Source: Enoplolaimus lenunculus
Lineage: Eukaryota > Nematoda > Enoplea > Enoplida > Thoracostomopsidae
Reading direction: 5' to 3'
Assembly (NCBI GenBank): GCA_030248215.1
Contig: JASANG010000031.1
Span: 1-64,000, forward strand
DNA: 64,000 nt
A program made the position numbers and the translations under genes. This document shows, in pieces, positions 1-9,511 of this stretch. How positions within the stretch are numbered: the stretch's first letter is position 1; each line of letters starts with the position of its first letter. A model generated the notes under the pieces. The model saw only the letters and a list, made by a program, of their open reading frames with translations, had not been told where the DNA came from and ran no database searches.

Positions 1-296
1 ACGGTTGCTGTGCATTGATTATTACTACTTGTATTAATTTCGACAGTACTTCTTGTAGAACATTCTGTCAAATTCATCGAGTTTCCGTTCAAATAACTAT
101 TTTGAACATTTGTCATATTTTGATCTTCATATTTGCGACCATTTTCTGATTGGTCGTCATTAATGCAAGAATTCGGTAGCAGTTGAAAGAAATCACCAAA
201 AGTATTTGTGTTATTTTCAGCATTATCGGTGTTGAGAAAATCATGCCCATATTCCAAAAAGTCGTCACCAAAGTTTATTACTCGGCTATTGTTCAT
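1..296 (-). CDS. Asn-rich protein, N-terminal part, runs off window
   Basis: An open frame on the minus strand begins at an ATG at 294-296 (MNNSRVINFGDDFLEYG) and stays open to the left edge, giving at least 98 codons without a stop. It is rich in Asn, Asp, Ser and Thr and contains no recognisable domain. The composition would suit the disordered start of a regulatory protein, but this is only inference. It is transcribed in the same direction as the kinase just upstream, whose stop lies about 150 bp away. It may instead be an exon of a longer gene, as the true 3' part lies outside the window. I do not recognise the family. Confidence 0.4.
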   Translation of the reverse strand, partial: MNNSRVINFGDDFLEYGHDFLNTDNAENNTNTFGDFFQLLPNSCINDDQSENGRKYEDQNMTNVQNSYLNGNSMNLTECSTRSTVEINTSSNNQCTAT

Positions 297-448
297 ATTA
301 TTACTGGTTCATTATGTAAGTTTAATACATCACCTAAAATTTTTATTTTTAAAGTTTAATACATTAGAACACAAGATACATTCAGTACAGTTAGGACATT
401 ATAAGCATTCAAATAGTCCTTATTGCTGACATTTTAAAGCTAAACAGG

Positions 449-2943
449 TCAGTACTTTGAACTCTTAAATTTATAATAAGACAAATATGTGTTTTCTGCC
501 TCCAAAAAAAACAAATGCTTTTCTATATTTGAAAATCTGATTCTTCTTCGAGGATTGCTCATAGTGCATCGTTCAATGAAGTCTTTCAAGATACTAGGAA
601 TATTATTGTAGTATATATTCTTGGAATAGGAACCACACATCAGGAAGTGCATCAGTACACCTAGTTGATAGGTATTTAATACTGACGACGAGCAGACTGC
701 CCGGTAATTTTTGCCTCGAACTTCCGGCATAGTGTATATAGGTGGTCCAGGACCGACAACGACGTATTCGCCCTGTTTTGCAGGAGTTGCACCACCCAGA
801 TCAATAAGCATAGGATAACGTTCTTCAGCTCGGTAGACTATATTGGCTGCTGTAAGATCTCGATGAATTACGCCCATTTGCCCGAGTCGTTTCACACAGT
901 TGTAAAGCTGATAGAACACAAGTTTAGCGTCGGTATAATTTAGTGGACCATACTGTGAACAGTGCAATTCTAAGTCGTAAGCATTAGGATACCACTTGAA
1001 AAACATATACACGATAGTTGTGTCATTATGTGCTGTCATAGCGTAATCTTCGAGTTGAACAACATTAGGTACCTGAAACATTTCCAGGCATCAGCCGAGT
1101 GTCGCTATCAAGCACCAAAGTGCTTTTGTCATCCGCGGTTTACGAAATATGATCTTGCAAGATGCTACAATGCTGAAGTTTTGAAGTTGTCGGGTCCACC
1201 TAACGCTAATTTGTGCGCGTTTGAATGTGAAGATTTTAAAAAATTGATGCCTAATTTGAAAGCAATTGTAGCAAGCGATGATAATTATTGTTGTCTCAAA
1301 CGATTATGCTGTTTCGAATTATCTGGATTGGACTGTTATAATTGTAACAGTTCCAGGTATGAAAATGATAGTGTACTTGAGTTTAATACACAATATCAAG
1401 GTAGAGCAACAGAATATCCTATCGGAATCGGATCAGGATCCGGATATTGAAAGATCGCTCCTAAAGTGTTCAGTTAGTATTTTCTTTTTTATCGACTGCA
1501 TGTGTTGTTTTTGTGTGCTGTCATGAATACTTGTGGTGTCAGTTTAATTTTGTTAGTTTTCCAGTGTGCACGTTAAAACTTACCTTAGTTTGCAACACAC
1601 CGATTTGCATTTTTTCAGCTGGTCTACGACCACATCTACTTTTGTTACTGAGAAAAGAGCAGAAAAAACTTATCCAACAACTCTGTCTGATACGACAGCT
1701 AAGACAACTTTACCGTTTATTGATGGGACGCTGAGTACCGTCGAAAACTTTTTTTCCAAACCCCAACACCTTTATACTACCACAGCTGGCTATGTTAGCG
1801 GAAAAACTTATCCAACAGCTAAGTCTTATGAGACAGCTGAGACAACTTCACGTTTAATTGATGCGTCTCTGATTGCCGTCAAAAATTTCCCTTCCAAATT
1901 TCGATATGTTCACACAGTTAGACGAACTGCGAAAAATTTTGTTACGAGTGTTACTAGTCGTTCAGTTGCACGACTTCGAGAGCAAGCCTTTTTTTCACCG
2001 TTACCAATACTGAAAGTTACCGGTCGTGTACTTCGAGATGAAGTCTTTTATTCACCAATGCCGAGATTGATTGTTACCGGTCGTGTACTTCCAAATACGT
2101 TTAAAATGTGAGCATTTATTCAGTTTTGGGTTGCCTTGCTTCATTTATGCTTTAACAATTTTTATTTGAGCTTCTTGTATGCATTAGTATAGTTTCGTGT
2201 AGTCGTTATCTCGAAAGTATATAAGTTTCAAACTAGTTTTGTTGTTTAGGTCAACTAGCACCGTTTCAACGACGGTATCACCTGATGGTACAGTTGTACC
2301 TCACGCTGAGTGTTCCAATTTGAATGTGTAAGTACATAATAAAGATGTATAGGACATTATGAATAGCCTTAACGTAGAGTTATTTTACTTAGACAGATAG
2401 TGTGTGTGTTTTTATTTGTGAGTGAATTCCTTTGGTTTGTGTCTGAATTTTCTGGCTTTTGTTTTGCATACTAGAGTTTCTGGAGGCGAACTAACGCTAG
2501 ATTTTAGTGTTGTGGTTTTACTGTAAACTTGTTTAACGTTTTAATTAACTCACTCGTGAAGATAGCTGTTTTAGGGCTGCCTTGTCTGGTGGGATGTCAA
2601 GTGCATTTATCGCTGGAGCAATTGCATTTTTTGCATTATCGTAAGCATTCAATATTTTAATACTTGGTCAGTTAGCATTGAAACTTGAACTTAAACTTAC
2701 ATTTGCAACACGTTCCAGCATAAGGAGCTCGAATGACTTTTTCTCCATAATGACAATTCGTTTCACAAGCACTTTTAAGTTGAAAGTCATATTTTTTGCA
2801 AGGAGCATGGTTCCATTGTTTCCTTTGAATGTAATAGGAAACGAATCCAGCTGATAAACGCATCCTGACACACCTGTGATGTAATAACACGCTTCTTCAG
2901 GTTCCTGATTCGTCGCCATATTAGTCGAAGAAACTTGAATCAC
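449..2943 (-). CDS. divergent protein kinase, two exons
   Basis: Two minus-strand exons join in phase: 2943-2701 (81 codons, donor GTAAGT) and 1072-449 (acceptor TTTCAG, stop at 449-451), about 288 residues. Exon 1 carries the N-lobe: a glycine loop GVSGCVYQ, a VLVKRI segment for the ATP-binding lysine, and a helix-C stretch with KKSFELLMLERV. Exon 2 carries the C-lobe: the catalytic loop HRDLTAANIVY, DLG in place of DFG, MPE in place of APE, and NTYQLG where most kinases have DxWSxG. The catalytic Asp and Asn are present, so activity is possible, but the loop has neither the usual HRDLK of Ser/Thr kinases nor HRDLAARN of Tyr kinases. The length is just a kinase domain with short ends. The intron holds exons of an opposite-strand gene. 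The start may be one of two early Met codons. I cannot assign a subfamily. Confidence 0.7.
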
Positions 2944-3567
2944 AATGAGGTGTCACCAGGAGATGAGGCACAAAGAGCTGATATAGAAATGTTAGTATAT
3001 CAGGAAGTGGAGGGATTAGGTAGTTGTTGAGAACAATGAGGAAATTAAAGTGCACTTGGAATTCCAATTCTGATTACAATTGCTGTATAAGTTTGCTGTT
3101 CCGATTACTACTTTAGCATAATCCAGTTCCGCTTTGCACCCTGAAAGAAAGATAAAATTAGCAACAAAATTTATTTAGCTTACCATAATAAAAACATTCA
3201 GGTGCATGTGAGAGGTGTGAGCTCCTATCTGTATATAAAGTAGTGGTTATGATAGTAAAATGCTTAGTTAGATTTCTGCGAACATAAACAATTCTAAAGG
3301 AAGTACTATTATGTGTTGTGTATCTTAGTTTGCTCAACCTAAGTGAGGCCCTCTTTCATTTTTAGGGCAGAGTTAGAAACGGTTCCGAAACAAAGAATTT
3401 GTTCAGATATAGCTTCACAGACTGAGGCAGCACATGATGCAGCGTTTCACGGACATGAAATTTGTCCGAACTGTGGTTATTATTGTGTGATTCCTCGCGA
3501 CGTGTTTAATGATTTAGCTGAAGAATTAGTTCAAACTCGTTGTCAAAATTGTGGCCTGATTTTTTAA
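1088..3567 (+). CDS. Cys-rich single-pass membrane protein with zinc-ribbon-like tail
   Basis: Five plus-strand exons keep one frame through GT..AG introns: 1088-1356, 1619-2107, 2250-2327, 2575-2640 and 3366-3567 (stop TAA). The first visible exon has 12 cysteines, including pairs such as NYCCLKRLCCFEL, typical of a secreted disulfide domain. The second is a Thr/Ser-rich stalk with internal repeats (KTYPTT / KTYPTA; VTGRVL twice). The fourth encodes a hydrophobic helix (GGMSSAFIAGAIAFFALS) that fits a membrane span. The last encodes a tail with CPNCGYYC ... CQNCG, spaced like a treble-clef or zinc-ribbon site. No signal peptide is seen, so a 5' exon probably lies further left; the frame is also open back to 1028. 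Kinase exon 1 on the other strand sits inside the last intron. I do not recognise the family; the domain order is what the sequence shows, and the topology is inferred. Confidence 0.6.
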
Positions 3568-4644
3568 AAATTTCAAAATGAGTGTTGTGACGGACATTGA
3601 ATCTTATATTTGAGCTTTGTACAATTACCTCTGTAATCGCTAGTTAATTTTTTCAAAAAGTGAAATGAAGAACTTGTCTTGGTTTCACTGATCTTTTACT
3701 TTCAACTAACTCATAAACAGTTGTGAACTTTCATAGCGAGTCAGGGCATGTGGGGCAGTGGGCGGGTCTTAGGTGAAACCAGCAGGTTTTTCGTTTCACT
3801 CAATATCTTAGTTGGAGAGTAATTAGGACTTGTGACATAGTGGGAAGTTTTTGAGAGAGCAATGTTGTCGTCTTTTGACTCCTCAGGGCATGTGGGTTAG
3901 AGGGTGGGTAAAATGATAATGTAACACTAAGCAGTAGGGTGTCGATCGAACTGACAATTTCGGTTATGATCTAATAACATTTGAACGCTACCCACTGGTG
4001 TTTGTGTAAACTAGCCTATCATGTAAGCCAATAGGGCTGATGTCCCTCCTTTGAGTTTTAGAAAGACGCACGTAAAATTAAATTTAAATGTGTCATATTA
4101 GTATCAGCTTTGTACAATTACCGCTGTAATCACTAGTTAATTTGCTTTGTACAATTACCGCTGTAATCGCTAGTTAATTTTTTTCAAAAAGTGAAATGAA
4201 AAGCATGTCTTGGTTTCACTGATCTTTTACTTTCAACTAACTCATAAACAGTTGCGAACTTTCATAGCGAGTCACGGCATGTGGGGCAGTGGGTGGGTCT
4301 TAGGTGAAACCAGCAGGTTTTTCGTTTCACTCAATATCTTAGTTGGAGAGTAATTAGGACTTGTGACATAGTGGGAAGGTTTTGAGAGACCAGTGTTGTC
4401 GTCTTTTAACTCCTCAGGGCATGTGGGTTAGAGGGTGGGTAAAATGATAAAGTATGTAACACTAAGCAGTAGGATGTCGATCGAACTGACAATTTCGGTT
4501 ATGATCTGATAACATTTGAACGCTACCTACTGGTGTTTGTGTAAACTAGCCTATCATCTAAGCCAATAGGTCTGATGTCCCTCCTTTGAGTTTTAGAAAC
4601 GCGCACGTAAAATTAAACAATTTAAATGTGTCATATTAGTATCA
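3568..4644. repeat. pair of ~0.5 kb direct repeats
   Basis: A segment at 3611-4105 (from gctttgtacaattacc to tgtcatattagtatca) recurs at 4144-4644 with few differences. A 38 bp extra copy of its start lies between them at 4106-4143. No long frame lies inside. The two copies abut almost perfectly, so a tandem duplication is the simplest reading. No coding region for a retroelement is seen between or beside them, so I do not call them long terminal repeats. Confidence 0.7.
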
Positions 4645-5601
4645 ATAAATTTGCAACAACTTAAAGCTTTTGTGTTAACTTACTGCAAGAATTGTAGAAG
4701 TATGTCTTGTACAGACTCGAGAGCTGATAAATAATCGGAAATCAAACACTCTAAACCAAACACCAAAAATTTCAAGCAAAACTGAATTTGATGCTGTCTA
4801 AAATTTTTGACTTTTATACTACAGATAGGTGAGAAAATTAAATAACAATTCGACGATTTTACCAAAAATAGTGTGTAGGACGATCCTAACGTAGGTAAAT
4901 TTACATTGTTGTGCCTGGTATAAGTAGCTGTTTCCAGATACAAAATCCTAGATTTCTCGTTTTAAACTGTGTATCTAGTAAAAATTTTTAGCTTTTATTT
5001 ATTTTTGTGAACAAGCTCAAATTCTTCGTGGAATTTTTATACTACTTTCTGATAAAGCAGGTAGCTGCTAATATTAATTTACCTCTTTGATGCAGTGATG
5101 TAACTAACGGAAGAAACGTAATAGTTCCTCGAATTTTAATCACGCAATTGTTTTGTTTTGGTGTAATGTTGTACACGTGGCTTTGCCACGTTGCGTAAAG
5201 TTGTGATGAAACCAGTGCTAGGTGCTGCATCAAGCAAATGTTTTGTTTTTCTGGAATTTTGATCACGTGGTTTTGTCACGTTGCGTAAAGTTGTGATGAC
5301 ACCAGTGCTAGGTACTGCCTGGTACCCGATAGCAAAACTAACTTACTAGGTACTGCAGCATTTCTCGTAATTATTCGTTTTTAATACCATCATGAAACTC
5401 GGACAACGAGCTTGTAGGAAAATTTTTAAGTTACAGCATACAGCTTTGCTTGAGATGGTTTTCAAAGTTTATGCTCTATAAGCTACTTCTCGAGTTTTTG
5501 AATTTCATTAGGTGGGAGTCAGACTTAAGTCTGGTCTATACAACTTTTTTTCTTTGCTTACAGTTTAATTTTATAACTAATACTATAATCACTGCATTAC
5601 A
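4645..5601. other. gap with short direct duplication
   Basis: No gene is supported here. A block of about 55 bp containing cacgttgcgtaaagttgtga occurs twice, at about 5173-5228 and 5264-5319. Each begins with the small palindrome CACGTGGyttTGyCACG. The rest is AT-rich without long frames; short minus-strand frames at 4680-4943 and 5042-5266 have no recognisable content. Confidence 0.5.
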
Positions 5602-6318
5602 ATGGCTACAATCTTCTTGAACACTGTTAATATTGGTTATGACACATTCGTAACAACTGAAATGACTGTGCGAATTATCGGAACAACAATTAAGCACCAC
5701 TTTACGTTTCCTCATGGAGTTAATGTCAATGAGTTAACACAACGACAGAAAAAAAGTTTCAAGTTAGTGTGTCCTATAAGAACTAAATTTATGCAGTTTT
5801 TTTTCGCTAAAATGAAAAGGCAACGGTGGGTCCTGTCAAAATTATTTTAGCTTAAAATCTTGTCTTCACTTAGCAGTAATATTGAAATTTTGAACGACTG
5901 CCTTCGGCGGTTGTGTATAATTAAATTCTTAAAAACATCAATTTTTAATTATAGTTCATCAATGCAAATGAACGGTACTGAAAACTTTGAGAGCAACGGG
6001 TTTGAAAATGTTGATGAGGCGTTGCTGTGGACTTTCAATCATATTTTTAATGGTAATACAATTTACACAAAGGGAGAGATTCAAGCACAGTACATCAAAC
6101 ATGCAGTAGTACGGGCCAACAAAAGCTATAATGTCGAAGAAATTGGCAAAACAGGGTTTCCGTCGTTCAAATTTATGGAACAACTTATTCGCGCGGAACC
6201 ATGTCAATATCATGCATATATGAATCAAACACAAAAGGAATTCTGCACAAAATACCGATGTGAATTGGTAGGAAACTACACTGGGGTTCACAATTGGATT
6301 ATTGGACACGGAATGTAA
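5602..6318 (+). CDS. small orphan protein, two exons
   Basis: An ATG at 5602 opens a 224-nt exon ending at 5825 before a GTGGGT donor. The frame is restored exactly at 5955 after a TTATAG acceptor and runs to a TAA at 6316-6318. The product would be about 195 residues. No signal peptide or membrane span is seen. Exon 2 carries ENVDEALLWTFNHIFNGN, then a block with three cysteines near EPCQYHAY, EFCTKYRC and a C-terminal HNWIIGHGM. I do not recognise a family. An AATAAA lies at 6762-6767 downstream, which could serve as its polyadenylation signal. Support is the phase-matched splice and non-random composition; homologues would be needed to be sure it is real. The same DNA has a long antisense frame (5959-6309) that I treat as a shadow. 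Confidence 0.45.
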
Positions 6319-6788
6319 TTAGACGTGAAGGAATCACGGCATTAACTCAAAACTACCTCTTTAATTATTTCATTTAAATAACTACCTCAAACACTGCAAT
6401 CATATATTTCATACGATAAAACAAATGTGAATTCTATATTTTCAACTGCTTGTAGCGCTTTTGAATAGTTAGCAAAATTCCATTGGAATTTGTTAAATTT
6501 CAATGCCTGTTGCTAATACTGCATGCTGTGAAAAGTAGATCCTATTGGAATCTTGATAGTTAGTGATACGTTTTCAAACTAACGAACTCCCACAGCTAAG
6601 GCTATCAAAATTAACACAGAAGAAGTGGGAAAATTTAGCTGCATTTCCAGACTCATCATTTTACTGCTAAACATTCTAGAACATAGGTATATTTCAGATA
6701 AATGTGTGGTTTGCTGTGTTTTTTATTTTTATGGGTATTATTATATAAATTCAGTGTAGACAATAAAAGCATCATTGAATGCTAAAAA

Positions 6789-7502
6789 ATGACTACCTAT
6801 GTATTTCTCGAATCGGAAATTCAGAGTCATATAATTGAATGTTATCTATCGACCTTCTTGGACTTTGGATTGAAACCTTATAAATGTGGTCTAAGTAAAA
6901 TTATTATCCCTCGTCCTATTTATAATATAACAAAATCTGATTTTTCTTTCACTTATTATTCTCCAGAAGACAAAATATCTCATACAGTGACTCTTGATCC
7001 ACTGATTTGTTATGATAATCAGTGCTTCATTAGTCATATTCAATCCAAAATTCCATCAGTTGATGCAAAAAATATAAATTTCAGTTATAATAATTTGACT
7101 AAAAAAATTACCGTAAACTGTACAGGAGGAAGAAAAATTGAATATATATCATTGAAATTGCAGAGAGTACTTGGTCTGGCAAAATATATTATTGATGGAC
7201 TAATTGAAGGTGAAAAAACTGTTGATTTATGGTACTATAACAAATTTTTCTTTTTGCTAGCTGACTTCATTGCAGATCAAATTATAGATGACAACTCTAA
7301 AAAATTACTAATTTTAGTTCCCAATATAGGACTTTCTGAACCTATACTTTTTTATGAGCCTAGAATTATCAAATTTTTAGACTGCAAACTGCTTTACTCG
7401 AACAAACTGCGTCTTGAACTTTTGGACTCCTCCGGTAAACCTGTACAGTACGGTAATGGGAGCATTTCGCTAGAATTAAAGTTTGAGAGTAAAACAACAT
7501 AA
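6789..7502 (+). mobile_element. Polinton/Maverick penton-like (minor capsid) gene, fossil
   Basis: A single open frame of 237 residues resembles the penton-type capsid protein of Polintons, often annotated in animal genomes as F54H12.2-like. What is seen: an N-terminal segment where family members have their conserved E-V-x-L-x-E-I-x-Y-P block (here LKPYKCGLSKIIIPRPIYNI), a middle block NINFSYNN ... LQRVLGLAKY, and the C-terminal signature LRLELLDSSGKPVQYGNG followed by a beta strand. It is shorter than many family members. No polymerase, integrase, ATPase, protease or major capsid gene, and no element ends, are visible nearby, so this is an isolated remnant rather than an element. The frame is more AT-rich than the genes around it. 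Age cannot be judged from one copy. Confidence 0.6.
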
Positions 7503-8700
7503 GTCACTGTTGATATTTTGATTTCTGAAGGATATAAGATAATGCGAAAATTTAGGTGCAATGTGGGATGGGGGTGGGCACCTCTCTGCAAGATATGCAG
7601 ATGTAAACATAAAATTAATTAAGAAAAATTGCGATGTGTTGAGCATTTACCGATAAATTAAAAAATGATTTGTCTCTTTATGGAAAAATGTTGAAAATAA
7701 AGGTGCATGTGGGATGGGGGTGGGCACCTCTCTGCAAGATATGCAGATGTAAACATAAAGTTAATTAGGAAAACTTGCGATGTGTTGAGCATTACCGATA
7801 AATTAAAAAAGTGATATGGTCCATCATTAGCCTAACGATCTATATTAGGAGTAAAGTTACACAGCTGTTGCATGGTCAATTACAATTTGTAGAATAACAC
7901 TGAAAGGTGTATTCCACACACTTTTTAATTGACCATATATCAATTGCGCAACATAACTTCTAAGATAGTTAGTTAGGTTATCGGTGGACCATGTCTCTTT
8001 ATGAAAAAATGATGAAAAATAAAGGTGCATGCAGAATGGTGTGGGCACCTATCTGCAAACAATGCAGAGAAGTTGTAAACTGGATGTTAACAAAACTGTT
8101 CAGGTGCATGTGGGATGGGGGAGGGCGCCAATACGCTAAGCATTATAATTTGAGAAAAGTAAGCTAAGGATAGGATTGCGTAGCCAAGGCGTAGGTGAGG
8201 TTAACAAAGTATAGGACAGCTTAGGTTGGTACACATGCTTCCCCATCCCACAATTACCAAAAAACGCTGGCGAATGGTAACAGTGGATCAGCAACATTTT
8301 ACCAAAAGAAGTGACGAATGGGATTCAAACGTTTGACGAATGGGATTGTGTAGTGTGGGTGTAAGAACCCTAATCGAGGTCCGGAGCAGCTATTTTTGTT
8401 GTAAGTTTGAATAATTAAAAGGCTAGCTTGCAACAACAATGTAAAAGTTACTCATAATAACATACTCTGTCAGGGTGTGGGTGTTTTTACTACTAAAAGT
8501 ACAACTGGAAATCATCAAGAAAACCCCCCCTAGGGACAGCCTCTTACGACTGTCCCAAGGGGGGGTGTATACTACTCCTATATCTCTATTGTGGAAAAAT
8601 TTCGATATGGTCATGAAAGAGGTTCCGTGATTGATCCGCTCGTTGTATAAATTGAAAACGTGCGTTTACTGTTAACAAATCAGCGTATTTAACAATATGG
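7503..8700. repeat. short direct repeats downstream of the penton relic
   Basis: No gene is supported. A roughly 110 bp block containing gggatgggggtgggcacctc and gcgatgtgttgagcat occurs at about 7550-7665 and 7700-7810, with shorter partial copies near 8022-8075 and 8100-8130. Each copy has a small GGTGC...GCACC inverted repeat. The remainder is AT-rich intergenic DNA. Confidence 0.55.
8524..8566. repeat. G/C-run hairpin
   Basis: Seven C, then TAGGGACAG, a ten-base loop, CTGTCCCAA and seven G form a near-perfect 16-bp stem. It lies in otherwise AT-rich DNA. It may be the centre of a foldback element; its outer ends were not identified. Confidence 0.6.
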
Positions 8701-8802
8701 TCATGCGACTGCAACACAGCGAACGTAAACAAAGTGTACGCAATCGCGATTTACTGAGCACTTAATAAAATTTTGTGCGTACCTACCCTGTTAAAACTGA
8801 CA

Positions 8803-9018
8803 CCCATATTCTCAAATGCGTATAGCACCAGTCATCAGTCAGCGATAGGTTTTCAAACTAAGGAACATCTGCAACAACAGATCCCACAATTGGTAGAGAG
8901 TAGGGCAAGTCAAACGCGAACAATGTGCTGAATTCGAACCTCCTCATGCACTGGTTCCAAAGTTACAGTACCTATCATCAACTGGTAATAGGAGCTACAC
9001 ACATTTGAGAATACGGGC
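8803..9018. mobile_element. MITE-like element, TATTCTCAAATG family
   Basis: The left end reads CATATTCTCAAATGCGTATA and the right end is its inverse (cacacatttgagaatacggg). Inside, inverted blocks gcgataggttttcaaacta and ggtaataggagctaca recur in the other copies at 14261, 57551, 59716 and 60081. No coding capacity, so a non-autonomous DNA transposon relic. Confidence 0.65.
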
Positions 9019-9072
9019 TCAGATACCTAATGTTTGAGTATTCAGTCACGACCGCATAATGATACAAAGCTC

Positions 9073-9238
9073 GGCCAATGTAAAGAACAGGATCTTAAAA
9101 TGTCTCAGACCAGGTCTGGAACAGCAGAAAAGCATATTCTTAAGCCTTAGCCTAAAGCAAAGAAATAATCTAAAGTTCGAGCTTACTCAATTACAATCGC
9201 GCAGGAAAACGTTTCGGCCCTGTTCTATAAATGGGCCC
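9073..9238 (-). mobile_element. TTAGGC-cored TIR element, degenerate copy
   Basis: Bounded by ggccaatgtaaagaacagga on the left and by an inverted end (ggccctgttctataaatggg) on the right. The interior has only relic hexamers (cttaagccttagcctaaagc). It is the most eroded member of the family described at 56781-57008. Confidence 0.55.
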
Positions 9239-9511
9239 AAAGAATTATATTGTGCACTGTGCAAAATGTTAAAGCATTCGTTGCGTTTTGGCTCAACACC
9301 TGACAATTAAAGTTCAATTTTTGATTTATGCACACAAAATTGCTTCTGTACTGAGCATATTTGTATTGCTTACTGAAAATTTTGACTCCTCCAAAATTGG
9401 AGGGAAATGCCAAAAACACAAGACTCGTTTTGGTACATTCTTACGTTCTTTTTCTTATAGAATGTTCTCAGTTGCACACTCTTGTATGGCTTTCTCTTGA
9501 TATTACGTATA

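Noticed and set aside
3611-4644. Long terminal repeats of a retroelement
   Set aside because: The two copies lie almost directly next to each other with no coding DNA between them, and have no clear terminal dinucleotides.
5959-6309. A 116-codon minus-strand protein
   Set aside because: It is the antisense of exon 2 of the plus-strand orphan gene, which has a supported splice junction.
1-8700. A complete Polinton spanning the left part of the window, with the kinase as its gene
   Set aside because: Only a penton-like gene is recognisable; the kinase and membrane protein are spliced and interleaved, as in host genes, and no element ends are seen.
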